Source of the DNA: Fibrobacterota bacterium
GTDB taxonomy: Bacteria > Fibrobacterota > Fibrobacteria > UBA11236
NCBI GenBank assembly: GCA_019509785.1
Contig: JAEKLQ010000052.1
Location: 24,280-88,279 of the forward strand
Length of the DNA stretch: 64,000 bases
Direction of reading: 5' to 3'
Position numbers and translations under genes: made by a program. Positions 55,679 through 64,000 of the stretch are shown here, one piece after another. The notes beneath the pieces were generated by a model. It was not told the DNA's origin and searched no databases. It saw only the letters and a list, made by a program, of their open reading frames with translations. Position 1 is the stretch's first letter. Each line of letters begins with the position of its first letter.

Positions 55679-57094
55679 TTAAAACGGGGCGATGTCCAAG
55701 GTCAGTTTCGCCGAGGCCGAGGTGCCGGTTCCTTGGATGGCTTCGATCTTGAGCCAGACCAGGTTGCTATCGGGGGTTTTTACCAGGAAACCGAGCCCGG
55801 CCGTCACGCTTGCCGTATCCAGCTTGCTTCCCTTTGCATAGGCCGCCAGGCCGCTATCGGGCAAGGCGGGCTTGGTAGCCGATTTCACGAACCTCACGTC
55901 ATGGAGTTTGGCGGTATCGAAACTGTCCGCGTAGGTGATGTCCTTCGCGCGCTTGGCCGCAAGGGCGTTCATAAGCTTGAGCTTGCCCGCGCTGTATAAG
56001 AGAAGCAGATCGATAAGGGCCGGTTTCTTGTTCGCCTCGTCGTAGAAAATGGCCCGATGGGCATCGAGATCGAGGGAGGTCCCGTAGGTGGAATTGGCTT
56101 GGGCCCCGACGTAGACGGTATAGTCGGAACTCCAACGCTTAACCGGATTGGGGGTGAAGCCAACGGTGAAATGGTTGGATAACGCGGTTTCCGTAGTGTC
56201 CGAGGCGTTGGATACCTCCAATTGATAAAGGCCGGTATCCCGCGCGCCGAGGGAATCGAACTTGAGGGCGGTATCCACGGAAACGGTAATCCCGTCCTTC
56301 ATCCAACGGAAGAGCAAGGAATCGGATCGGGTGATGACCGGGCTTACCGTAAGGGCGCTCCCGGCGGGGGAGGACTGCGGCTTGATTTCGGAAATGCGCG
56401 GAAGCATTTGCTTAACCGTCAGCTTGAACGTCATCGAATCCCGTCCCGCCCGGTTCGCGGCCGCGAAGACATAGGCCCCGGAATCCGCCAGGGCCAGGGA
56501 TTTGAAGCCGAGAACGCTATCGCTTCCGAGCAGTTTCCCCGCCCGGGACCAGGCGAAGTCGGCTTCCGGCGTATAGACTTCGGCACCGCCGCTATCCGCT
56601 TGGCGATAGATCCCGGGGCGCGTTTCCCAAACGGGATCCAATTCGATCGCGTCCCCGATGCGGCCCGCGAGAGCGAGGGGAAGGTCCGGCAAGGCCGGCG
56701 CCGCGAGGCGATAGTCCCGTACTTGGGCTTGGGCTTTGCCGCCCGCGATGGCGGTGCGGCTCTGGTAGACCAGGATGCCCTTGATGTATCCCCGCACCAG
56801 CAGGGTGAAGGCCGCCTCCAGTCCCGGCGGATAAGCGGCTTCGGCCGGGAAGTCCTCGCCCTTGAGCCAATGATGGATGAGGAGGGTATCGCCTTTGCGC
56901 GCGTTTACGCCCCAGACGTTCAGGGAGTCGAATCCCGCCGTCAACTCGGGATTCCGGAAGCTTAAGTAGGATTGGCCCTCGGAGTCGGGACCCAGGCAGC
57001 CGGACTGGACGAGAACGAAGGCGGTGGCAAGCGCCGTGAGCGCGCCTGCCGCAATCGGCGCCCGCCCGCGCGGAACCGCGCAATCTCCGATCAT
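55679..57094 (-). CDS. Ig-domain lipoprotein, third gene of an ECF operon
   Basis: A 471-residue lipoprotein (LVQSGC) with at least two Ig-like beta domains in the middle (SLALADSGAYVFAAANRAG; LFRWMKDGITVSVDTALKFD; LGARDTGLYQLEVSNASD) and a C-terminal globular domain starting SDYTVYVGAQANSTYGTSLD. ATG 57094 overlaps the previous gene by ATGA. It is probably surface-exposed. Family not recognised beyond Ig-like folds. Confidence 0.75.
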   Translation of the reverse strand: MIGDCAVPRGRAPIAAGALTALATAFVLVQSGCLGPDSEGQSYLSFRNPELTAGFDSLNVWGVNARKGDTLLIHHWLKGEDFPAEAAYPPGLEAAFTLLVRGYIKGILVYQSRTAIAGGKAQAQVRDYRLAAPALPDLPLALAGRIGDAIELDPVWETRPGIYRQADSGGAEVYTPEADFAWSRAGKLLGSDSVLGFKSLALADSGAYVFAAANRAGRDSMTFKLTVKQMLPRISEIKPQSSPAGSALTVSPVITRSDSLLFRWMKDGITVSVDTALKFDSLGARDTGLYQLEVSNASDTTETALSNHFTVGFTPNPVKRWSSDYTVYVGAQANSTYGTSLDLDAHRAIFYDEANKKPALIDLLLLYSAGKLKLMNALAAKRAKDITYADSFDTAKLHDVRFVKSATKPALPDSGLAAYAKGSKLDTASVTAGLGFLVKTPDSNLVWLKIEAIQGTGTSASAKLTLDIAPF

Positions 57095-57642
57095 AAGTTT
57101 ACCGGCACCACCGTCCGTCCGGGACTCTCCGCCGCATGCGAGAACGCGAACCAGACGGCGAAGCCCGCGGCCACGGCCGTTCCGCCGGCCCCGATCCAAA
57201 GCCATTTGCGCCGGCCGCTCCGGCCCATGGGCGCGTCGTCCTCCCGCTTCACTTCCCCGAACATGCGTTCGATAGCCTCGCTGGCGTACATCCCGGAAAG
57301 ATCGGCGTCCGGCGACAGGAGCAGCAAGCGGTGCATCCAGTACTTCCCGGCTTCGACGGAACGGGGATCAGCGGCGAGGACGACGGCGAGATGTCGGGCT
57401 ATGAAGAGGCTGTCATCGCGGGAATGGTCGGGATTTTTCTGCCGGAAGGTCTCGATCCGCTTGAGGACGATTTCGAAATTCCCGTTGATGTACTCGTCAT
57501 GGATGCCTTTTTGATCGATGCGGGGGATAGGGGCCGCAGGCGCCGGTTCCTGGCGCGCATCGCTGGCGCCGGCTCCCGATCCGGAGCCCAGGAACAGGAC
57601 CAGAACGAAGAGGCGTATCGAAAGGCGAAGACGGTAAGGCAT
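57091..57642 (-). CDS. Membrane protein between the ECF sigma factor and the Ig lipoprotein
   Basis: A 183-residue protein. An N-terminal signal or membrane segment (LFVLVLFLGSGSGAGA) is followed by a helical domain of about 90 residues (IHDEYINGNFEIVLKRIETF; PRSVEAGKYWMHRLLLLSPD), a basic stretch and a C-terminal membrane helix (WLWIGAGGTAVAAGFAVWFA). It has no zf-HC2 or FecR motif. Its place directly after the sigma gene suggests a regulator or client. Confidence 0.72.
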   Translation of the reverse strand: MPYRLRLSIRLFVLVLFLGSGSGAGASDARQEPAPAAPIPRIDQKGIHDEYINGNFEIVLKRIETFRQKNPDHSRDDSLFIARHLAVVLAADPRSVEAGKYWMHRLLLLSPDADLSGMYASEAIERMFGEVKREDDAPMGRSGRRKWLWIGAGGTAVAAGFAVWFAFSHAAESPGRTVVPVNL

Positions 57643-57689
57643 GGAAGACCAAAAGTCGGTCTTCCGAATCTAGTTTTTCGCGGGGCTTT

Positions 57690-58241
57690 TCAAACCGTAT
57701 CCATTCTCAGGTGGCGCTGGCGAAACCCCTTTAAATGGATCAGATGGCGTATCACGGTCGCCCGGGATATCCCCAGCACCTTGCCTATTTCGACTTGGGT
57801 CATCCTTTCGATATGGAATAGGGAAAGGATTTTCCGCGTGCGCTCCGGGCACCGGTCCAAGATCTTCTTCAAGGTGATCCTGTCCAACAGAAGGCTTTCG
57901 TTATCATGGGTTTCGGCGGGAACGAATTCCAACTCCTGCTCATCCAGATACCGGATCTTTTCCTTTCTCCACCGCTGGATGCCGAGGTTGATGGCGACCC
58001 TGTACATCCAGGTCGATGGGCACGATTCGTGGCGGAACTTCTCGAAGTTCTGGAAGTACTTCACGAATACGTCGTGGGCCAGATCCTTGGCGTCATCCGA
58101 TTTGGGACTGTAGCGCAGGCAGATCAGATAAATTTTCCGGTAATACTTCTTGTACACGTTTTCGAAATGCTTTTCATCGACTCCCGCCCGGCCGAGCCGA
58201 TCGGGACGCCCGGCTGGATACAGGCCTATCGTACTCATCAT
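57690..58241 (-). CDS. ECF RNA polymerase sigma factor
   Basis: A 183-residue sigma-70 family factor. Region 2: ENVYKKYYRKIYLICLRYSP, DAKDLAHDVFVKYFQNFEKF, PSTWMYRVAINLGIQRWRKE. Region 4: LDRCPERTRKILSLFHIERM with the HTH MTQVEIGKVLGISRATVIRH. GGGGGAAG precedes the first of two adjacent ATGs. It is followed at 47 bp by two envelope-protein genes and has no recognisable anti-sigma gene. No sigma-E-type promoter like that at 2479 was found upstream. Confidence 0.92.
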   Translation of the reverse strand: MMSTIGLYPAGRPDRLGRAGVDEKHFENVYKKYYRKIYLICLRYSPKSDDAKDLAHDVFVKYFQNFEKFRHESCPSTWMYRVAINLGIQRWRKEKIRYLDEQELEFVPAETHDNESLLLDRITLKKILDRCPERTRKILSLFHIERMTQVEIGKVLGISRATVIRHLIHLKGFRQRHLRMDTV

Positions 58242-58379
58242 GCTTCCCCCTCCTAAGCCCGTTGCAAGCTAGCAGGGCCGGGCCGGGAGTGGAGCATCGA
58301 TGGGGTGAAACGCGATAATCCGGGGTCAAGCGCACTAGGCAAAGGGGCCGCGGGAACGCGGCGCATGGGCGCGCTTTTT

Positions 58380-59078
58380 TCAGTCTAAATGGATGTTCTT
58401 GAAATTCTTATAAAGGGTTCGGCTAAGCGGCAATTTCGCGCCTCCCGTGAGCTCGACGTCGTACATTCCGCCGCCATGGGAAAGCACGGATTTGACTTCC
58501 CGCTTGTCCACGATATAGGAACGATGGATCCTGGAGAACTGGGGCGGAAGGACCTTTGCGAGCGAATCGAGGGTTTGTCGGTGATATTCCGAAACCCCCT
58601 TCTTAAGCCGGATTTCGACGTAATTCCCGTCCCCGCGGAAATAGGATACGTCCTCCAATTGGATGAGGGCGATGCCTTGGGGTTTGCGGATGGGCAGGTA
58701 TTTCGCGTGCTTCCCCGCATAATTCGCGTCCTTAACCCGGTTGATCGCTTTTTTCAGGCGCTCCTCGGAAACGGGCTTGGGAACGAAGTCGAGGACGCCG
58801 TATTCGAAGGCCCGCAGCGCCTGGTCTTCGTTGGCCGAGACGATGATGGTATGGAATGAGCCGGCCACCGCCCCTTGCAGAAGCTCGAAGCCGCTTTCCC
58901 CGTTGAGATTCAAATCCAGGAACAGCAGGTCCACCGGATTTTCGGCCAAGGCGAACCGGGACGCGTCCAGGGTCGCTTCGCAACCGATCCAGGAAATTTC
59001 CTTGCCCAGGATTTCCTGCACCATGCGCTGTAGCCCGCGGGCAGCCACCCGTTCATCTTCCACTATTAAAATCCGCAT
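58380..59078 (-). CDS. LytTR-type response regulator
   Basis: A 232-residue regulator. The receiver domain has VEDER, the phosphoacceptor Asp55 in LLFLDLNLNGE, and FVPKPVSEERL. The C-terminal LytTR DNA-binding domain has VSYFRGDGNYVEIRLKKG, FSRIHRSYIVDKREVKSV and LPLSRTLYKNFK. It is 28 bp downstream of its kinase gene and surely forms a pair with it. Confidence 0.94.
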   Translation of the reverse strand: MRILIVEDERVAARGLQRMVQEILGKEISWIGCEATLDASRFALAENPVDLLFLDLNLNGESGFELLQGAVAGSFHTIIVSANEDQALRAFEYGVLDFVPKPVSEERLKKAINRVKDANYAGKHAKYLPIRKPQGIALIQLEDVSYFRGDGNYVEIRLKKGVSEYHRQTLDSLAKVLPPQFSRIHRSYIVDKREVKSVLSHGGGMYDVELTGGAKLPLSRTLYKNFKNIHLD

Positions 59079-59106
59079 CGTGATTCTCCCGGTGGTATCG
59101 CGCGGA

Positions 59107-61014
59107 TCAGGCTGGCGAATCCGCTTTAGCGAGGGCCGCCGAACGGCGATCCCTGGAAGGAAGCATAGGGTTCGTCTCCTTTTCTATGGAAATGGTTACC
59201 GCCCAGCCCCCGGACACCGCTCGCGAGTCCAGCCGCCATCTCGGCCCATAGGCTTCTTGCAACCGGGCCCGGACGTATTTCAGGCCGAGTCCGCCCGATT
59301 CGGCGCTTTTGTTCCCGGCAATGCCGTCGTTGAAAAGGGTGAAATGGATATCGCCCTCATCCACGCGTCTGCTTAAGACGAACACCCCTCCCTCTTTGCC
59401 CGCGTAGCCATGCGTGAGCCCGTTCTCGACTAAGGTATGGAAAACCATGGGCGGGATCCTTTCCCCGGCTTCGATGCCTTCGAGGCGAAGCGTAAAGCAC
59501 TTGTCGTGGCGCAGGCTCATCACCTCCAGATGCATACGGCAGATCCGGATTTCCTCATCGATAGGGATGACCTTTTCGCCGACTATTTTCAGCAGCTGTT
59601 TCAATTCCTGCGACAAGGCATGCAACAGCTTTTCCGCGGTAGCCGGATCCTCCTTGATCCACATGGTCGCGGCGTTGATCGAATTAAGCATGAAATGGGG
59701 ATGGATGTTGGCTTTAAGGAGTTCCAACTCCAACCTCATCGAGCGGATCTGCTCATCCTGGAAGGCGTGTACGGCCGCCTGCTGGCGCCGATGCCTTTCT
59801 TGCGCCTCGGACTTTATGGCCTGGATGCTTTCCCCCAGGCTGATGAAGAGCAGGCACATTTCCCCGACCGATCCGAAAAGGATCCCGTATTCGGTGAAAA
59901 TATTCGAGGGCAAAACCCCCGCGAATTTCAAGGCGTACAGGATCAATCCGGACACCATGAAAATCCACGCGAACAGGAAGGTTTTCGCGGCCGGAACCTT
60001 GTTCCACAGGCATCGGACGTTGATCATGAAAATGGCGAGGGTGAAGGCGGAGAAATAGAATGCCGAAACCGCCAAGGTCGCCCTGGGATCCAGGGCCAAT
60101 GCGCGCGGCAGCCAGCCCAGGAGGGCCAAAACCCGGTAGGCGGCGAAAAGGATCGGCGCCGCCAGGAACCCTTTCAGCGCCTTGTGCAATCGCGGCGCGT
60201 TTCTTCGGCTATCCAGCACGGACATGGTGAAGAGAAGCCGGCAGAAAAAGGCGCACCCGAGGAAGACGGGCACGTTATGGTTGGCCCACCACGTCCATGT
60301 TGGCCATAAATATTGGTAGGCAAGCCCGTATAGGCTGAATTGGAACAGCCCGTAGCCGGTTATGTACATGAAGTAGAAGAGGTATCCGGATTCCCGGACC
60401 TTGACGAAAAGGATCAGGTTGTAAAGCGATAAGACGAGCATGAATCCGAAGAAAACCCCGAAGACCAACTGTTCTTCCAGGGCGCGGCTTTGATACCGTT
60501 GCGTGGAATAGAGCTTGAGGGGAAGGGCCATCCCCCCTCCGTTTTGATAGCGGAGATAGAATGTCTTCTCTTTGCCGAAAGGCAAGGAAAGCTGGAAAAG
60601 GAGATTGCGGTTGATGATGAACCGCGAGGAGAACGGCAACGCTTGCCCCAATTCCTGGACTTCCCAATCCGGACCCTCCCCGGTATACAGCTCCACGTTG
60701 TCCATATCCGGATAAGCGGCCTGGAGGATCCAGGGATCGGAGAAGGTGAGGTTCTTTACCTGGAAGCGGACCCAAACGGCGGATCGGGTAAAGCCCAGAT
60801 TGGGGACGATGTCCCGGCTCATGCGGAATCCCGCGGAATATTCGGGCGACGTGACTTGCCGGATGTTCAGCCCGCCGGTGGCGTCCTCCAGGATATCCGC
60901 ATGGTTTCCCACGCCGGCGATCATATTTTCATCCGTGAGAGTCGTCGCGGCTCCGACGATATCGGGCGGAAACAGGAAGAAGACGGGAATAAGGAGGGGG
61001 AGATAGTGCCGCAC
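59107..61014 (-). CDS. 7TMR-DISM sensor histidine kinase (LytS/YehU-type catalytic domain)
   Basis: A 635-residue kinase. The signal peptide precedes a 7TMR-DISM extracellular beta domain (DIVPNLGFTRSAVWVRFQVK; LQAAYPDMDNVELYTGEG). Seven membrane helices follow at about 185-395. A cytoplasmic His_kinase domain has HPHFMLNSINAATMW with His438, and an ATPase domain with VENGLTHGYAGKEGG and GLGLKYVRARL. 7TMR-DISM proteins often sense carbohydrates or other small ligands. The kinase pairs with the LytTR regulator downstream and is divergent from an orphan substrate-binding protein gene. Confidence 0.92.
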   Translation of the reverse strand: MRHYLPLLIPVFFLFPPDIVGAATTLTDENMIAGVGNHADILEDATGGLNIRQVTSPEYSAGFRMSRDIVPNLGFTRSAVWVRFQVKNLTFSDPWILQAAYPDMDNVELYTGEGPDWEVQELGQALPFSSRFIINRNLLFQLSLPFGKEKTFYLRYQNGGGMALPLKLYSTQRYQSRALEEQLVFGVFFGFMLVLSLYNLILFVKVRESGYLFYFMYITGYGLFQFSLYGLAYQYLWPTWTWWANHNVPVFLGCAFFCRLLFTMSVLDSRRNAPRLHKALKGFLAAPILFAAYRVLALLGWLPRALALDPRATLAVSAFYFSAFTLAIFMINVRCLWNKVPAAKTFLFAWIFMVSGLILYALKFAGVLPSNIFTEYGILFGSVGEMCLLFISLGESIQAIKSEAQERHRRQQAAVHAFQDEQIRSMRLELELLKANIHPHFMLNSINAATMWIKEDPATAEKLLHALSQELKQLLKIVGEKVIPIDEEIRICRMHLEVMSLRHDKCFTLRLEGIEAGERIPPMVFHTLVENGLTHGYAGKEGGVFVLSRRVDEGDIHFTLFNDGIAGNKSAESGGLGLKYVRARLQEAYGPRWRLDSRAVSGGWAVTISIEKETNPMLPSRDRRSAALAKADSPA

Positions 61015-61080
61015 GTTGACTCGGAAATTAGCTTTTCACATCGGCGGTTTTAAAATTAAAAAATAGCCTGGGAGGGGGCA

Positions 61081-62385
61081 ATGGCGGATACCGAGAGCAA
61101 ATGGAACAGACGGGAATTTTGTAAGACCAGCTTACGTTTGGCGGGGGTCGGCCTGGGGTCGGCGTTCTTCGGCCCATGGGCGATCAATCGCGTCTACGCC
61201 TCCGCCAAGGACAAGCCCATTACCATCGGCATCACGACCGATATCACCGGCCAGTACGGCAGCAGCGGGGCCAGCGAAATGCTGGGGATCCGCATGGCCA
61301 TTTCCGAATTCAACGAGCGGGGCGGGCTGCTGGGGCGGAAAATCCAATGGATCCACCAGGATACCGAAACCAACCCCGCGACCGGGTCCCGGGTGGCGGA
61401 AAAAATGATCTCGCGCTATGAATGCAATTTCCTGATCGGGGGCGTCAGCTCGGGAGTGTCGGATTCCATCGCCCAAGTCGCGCAAAAATACGGCGCCATC
61501 TACTTGGATACCAATTCGAGTTCTCCCAGCGAATCCGGGGCCCATTGCCATCGCGTCAAATTCGTATGGGACGGGAACGGGAACAATTTCGGGCGGGCCA
61601 TCGTGAAGTACGCCATCCAGACCGTGGGAAACAAGTGGATGCTGTTGACCAGCGACGATGAATGGGGGCCCCAAATCCACGGCGCCGTCCGTAAAGCCGC
61701 GGAAGCCCGGGGCGCCCATATCATGAACGAGCTGATGATCCCCAAAGGCACCGTCGATTTCACCTCCTACCTTCAAGAGATCACGCGGCAGAAGCCGGAC
61801 GTGGTCGGGGCCGCGTTTTGCGGCGACTATTTGAAGGCCCTCAGGGCGCAGGCTTCGCATTCCGGCTTACGGGAGAAGCCGGCCTGGATCTTCAACCAAC
61901 AAGATTGGCCGGACATCTACGGGCTGCCCAAGGGGAGCCTGTTCGGGACCTTCGCCACCTGCTGGTACCACAAATTCGATCTTCCCGGAGTAGCGGATTT
62001 CATCCGGAAATACCGGGCGGCCTATCCCCAGGAGCGCATCCCGGTCCCGGGTAACGTCTATTACAACGGCTATATGGCGACACGGGAGCTCTTGCGGGCC
62101 GTGGAAAGGGCGGGCACGGTGAACAACATCGCCGTCATCAAGGAGCTGGAGCGGCTACGCATAACCGCCCGCGACCGCATGCAGCATCATGACGCCTATA
62201 TGGATCCGAAGACCCATCATTTGCAGCAGTCCGTTTACGTGGCCACGGAAAACCTGGAACGGCGGGAAGATGACGATGTCTTCAAGATCCTTTCGCGCGT
62301 GGCCCCCGAGGATGTCGCGGACGAGGCGGCCGACTGCGCATGCAAGTTGGAGCCCTATGAGGCGACGCCGACTTACGAGGTTTAG
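61081..62385 (+). CDS. Tat-type urea/amide-family substrate-binding protein without permease genes
   Basis: A 434-residue periplasmic protein of the branched-chain/urea (UrtA/AmiC-like) binding family. The N-terminus NRREFCKTSLRLAGVGLGSAF carries a twin-arginine signal. The core has ITIGITTDITGQYGSSG, EFNERGGLLGRKIQ, VAEKMISRYECNFLIGGVSS, LTSDDEWGP and YNGYMATRELLRAVERAG. No ABC membrane or ATPase gene is next to it. It could act as a ligand receptor for the divergent 7TMR-DISM kinase or use a remote transporter. GGGAGGGGG precedes the ATG. Confidence 0.88.
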   Translation: MADTESKWNRREFCKTSLRLAGVGLGSAFFGPWAINRVYASAKDKPITIGITTDITGQYGSSGASEMLGIRMAISEFNERGGLLGRKIQWIHQDTETNPATGSRVAEKMISRYECNFLIGGVSSGVSDSIAQVAQKYGAIYLDTNSSSPSESGAHCHRVKFVWDGNGNNFGRAIVKYAIQTVGNKWMLLTSDDEWGPQIHGAVRKAAEARGAHIMNELMIPKGTVDFTSYLQEITRQKPDVVGAAFCGDYLKALRAQASHSGLREKPAWIFNQQDWPDIYGLPKGSLFGTFATCWYHKFDLPGVADFIRKYRAAYPQERIPVPGNVYYNGYMATRELLRAVERAGTVNNIAVIKELERLRITARDRMQHHDAYMDPKTHHLQQSVYVATENLERREDDDVFKILSRVAPEDVADEAADCACKLEPYEATPTYEV

Positions 62386-62418
62386 CGTCCCCAACGGGAT
62401 GGGGATTCGGCTGCGGCG

Positions 62419-63723
62419 CTAAGGATTCATTACCCGTTTCTCGACCAAGGTGTAGGTCGCGCCCGGGATGGTCGCCACTATGAAATCCATATCCGAAGTT
62501 CCCGTGGCGCCGATTTCCGCCAAGCGGCGGAAGTTGCTGAAAATCGGGGAGTGATCCCAATTCTGTACGTCTAACCCGCCATCGGATTTGTTTTCGACGA
62601 AGAAGGCCCCGGGCGCATCGGTCGGAGGCCCGCCGCCGGCGCCGGGAAGGCCGTGCAGATTGATGGCTACGATATTGTCTTCTACGAAGTAAAGCTCGAG
62701 GCGCGTGCGCACGCCACGCGTGTCGTCGCCCGGATAGGGCGCTTCGAAGAGATAAGTCTCCCTCCATATCCGCTGGCCCTGGCGGTAGGGAACCGCCGTT
62801 GCGGTCAAGGGGGGAACATGCATGTTACCCAGCCCGTCCGGCCCCCTGAAATCGGCCTGTTCCATGCCGCCCATCATGGAAGAGGTGCCGCGGGAAGAAT
62901 CCCAAGCCGTGATGAAGCCGTCGGGATTGAAGATGAGCATAACGCTGAGTTGGCCGGCGGCGACCAAGGTGTCGAAGGGGACGGCATGCCCGGCGGAATC
63001 ATGGTGGGTCACGGTGTCATGCACCATCAAGGTCGAATTGAGATCGCTTTCCTTGATGGAGAGCGGTTTGAGAAAACGGAAAAAGGTCCCTCCGTTAGGA
63101 TGTACGGCCATGACGGTTTCGGCCGGACCGGTGAACATCGAGGTGGCCGCCGTAGTTTGATGTAGCGCTGAATCGTAGGTCCCCGCCTTGGTATAGACGG
63201 TATTCCCATCGCCCAAATCCACCGAAGCCCGCACGCGGAATCCTTCGGTCCAATTGATCAGGACGAAATTGTAATCGCCCACTTCCTGTTCGGTGAACGG
63301 CGCCGTCGCCGCCAGTTTCGCCCGACCCGCCTCGGTCATGAAATCGATATAGTCGCTATCATGGGGCACGTTATAGTCGTGGTACATGCTGTCTTGCATG
63401 CGCATGGACAAGGATTTGTTTTCGAAGATGGGGAAGTTACCCTCGGGATTATGCGTACCGGTTCCGCTCAGCTCCACCGTTTTGACCAAGGTGATGCCTG
63501 CCACGGCGACCTGGAAACTTTCCAGCCTCTCCGTGGTATTGCCCGCGCCAAGCCGGGCCAAAGCGGCATCCTGCGTGGGAGCGCTCAGGGTTACGAGACG
63601 TATCGAGGCCGTCTTGCGGCTGCCGCCCGAATCGTTGCCGGTAATGCCCAGGCAGGAAATCAGGGCCGACGCGCAAACGGCTGCGAGAAGGAGAAGGGAT
63701 AGGGATTGGGGTTTTACCGTCAT
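62419..63723 (-). CDS. Lipoprotein of unknown function
   Basis: A 434-residue lipoprotein (ALISC). The first half has DUF4382-like strands (ESFQVAVAGITLVKTVEL) and a Met/His/Asp-rich segment (MRMQDSMYHDYNVPHDSDYI). The second half contains FNPDGFITAWDSSRGTSSMM and RTRLELYFVEDNIVAINLHG. It ends FIVATIPGATYTLVEKRVMN. ATG 63723 is preferred because the lipoprotein signal begins there. Function is not predictable. Confidence 0.75.
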   Translation of the reverse strand: MTVKPQSLSLLLLAAVCASALISCLGITGNDSGGSRKTASIRLVTLSAPTQDAALARLGAGNTTERLESFQVAVAGITLVKTVELSGTGTHNPEGNFPIFENKSLSMRMQDSMYHDYNVPHDSDYIDFMTEAGRAKLAATAPFTEQEVGDYNFVLINWTEGFRVRASVDLGDGNTVYTKAGTYDSALHQTTAATSMFTGPAETVMAVHPNGGTFFRFLKPLSIKESDLNSTLMVHDTVTHHDSAGHAVPFDTLVAAGQLSVMLIFNPDGFITAWDSSRGTSSMMGGMEQADFRGPDGLGNMHVPPLTATAVPYRQGQRIWRETYLFEAPYPGDDTRGVRTRLELYFVEDNIVAINLHGLPGAGGGPPTDAPGAFFVENKSDGGLDVQNWDHSPIFSNFRRLAEIGATGTSDMDFIVATIPGATYTLVEKRVMNP

Positions 63724-63820
63724 AGGTTCCGCCTTGGGTCTATTGGCTTTGTCCAGTATATCGGTGGCGGAAGCGAAAGGGGACATCAGGGCGGGAAATA
63801 CTTCGGTTTATATTTCCTCC

Positions 63821-64000
63821 ATGAACAGTATCTCCCCAAAGGCATCCTCCGTTGTTGTGCCCCGCGGGATTCCGGTTGACCTCACTTTGCTCGATTTCCT
63901 TTCAAAGCGCTTTCCGCACATCGAGACGCAAGCCTGGGAAAGCCGCATCGGGGAGGGGAAAGTCCGGTTCGGCGATGGAACCGCCGCGTTCGCCCTATCC
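63821..64000 (+). CDS. RluA-family pseudouridine synthase, N-terminal part (cut by window end)
   Basis: A 60-residue N-terminal fragment reaching the window edge. VDLTLLDFLSKRFPHIE followed by WESRIGEGKVRFGDG matches the S4-like start of RluA-type 23S rRNA/tRNA pseudouridine synthases. The catalytic domain is outside the window, so identity rests on this short segment. TATATT lies just before the ATG. Confidence 0.55.
   Translation, partial: MNSISPKASSVVVPRGIPVDLTLLDFLSKRFPHIETQAWESRIGEGKVRFGDGTAAFALS

Overview
The window is high-GC bacterial chromosomal DNA with dense, mostly short operons on both strands. It carries one tRNA, no rRNA, no CRISPR array and no recognisable transposase or phage gene. 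The cell is Gram-negative: there are many signal peptides and lipoprotein boxes, several predicted outer-membrane beta-barrels, and a very large secreted protein with a FlgD-like C-terminus. PorV/UPF0164-like barrels, big CarboxypepD-repeat surface proteins and polysaccharide enzymes (GH43-like, AA10-like, DUF1080, GSDH) suggest a member of the FCB group, possibly Fibrobacterota. That placement is inference, because no phylogenetic marker was tested.

Layout. 0-6.3 kb: coaE, two membrane or secreted unknowns, then an ECF sigma factor, its zf-HC2 anti-sigma factor and a YfbK-like vWA lipoprotein. 6.4-13.8 kb: tRNA-Val(CAC), a Crp/Fnr regulator, purF, a metallophosphoesterase, DUF3467, thrH, an esterase, htpX and terC. 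14-23.5 kb: a lipoprotein, a protein built from four helicase-associated repeats, and a three-gene surface-protein operon on the minus strand. 24-31.4 kb: a dehydratase/reductase, an HU-like protein, a GH43-like enzyme, clpS with an unknown partner, a divergent-type murD, gcvH and an SMP-30 protein. 31.5-39 kb: gcvP, asd, lysA and a GSDH lipoprotein. 39-46.9 kb: small membrane proteins, a beta-barrel, a kinase-like protein without an ATPase domain, proB, proA and hisI. 47-51.7 kb: tilS-ftsH and folP. 51.7-64 kb: an AA10-like protein, a DUF1080 protein, an ECF42-type sigma factor with its YCII partner, a second ECF operon, a LytS/LytTR-type two-component pair, an orphan substrate-binding protein, a lipoprotein and the start of an RluA-like gene.

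The most interesting unit is at 2.5-6.3 kb. The sigma gene and the vWA lipoprotein gene have near-identical sigma-E-type promoters (GGAACTT, 16-nt spacer, TCTAAA or TCTTAAA). The anti-sigma factor and the lipoprotein also share a roughly 60-residue extracytoplasmic module ending in TRIGGRR. This looks like a self-contained envelope-stress circuit. Other notable points are an AA10-type LPMO homologue whose expected N-terminal copper histidine is Asp, a double-palindrome insertion inside lysA, and a duplicated promoter block in front of the DUF1080 gene.

Biosynthetic genes (coaE, purF, thrH, asd, lysA, proBA, hisI, folP, gcvH/gcvP) are scattered as single genes or pairs rather than grouped by pathway.
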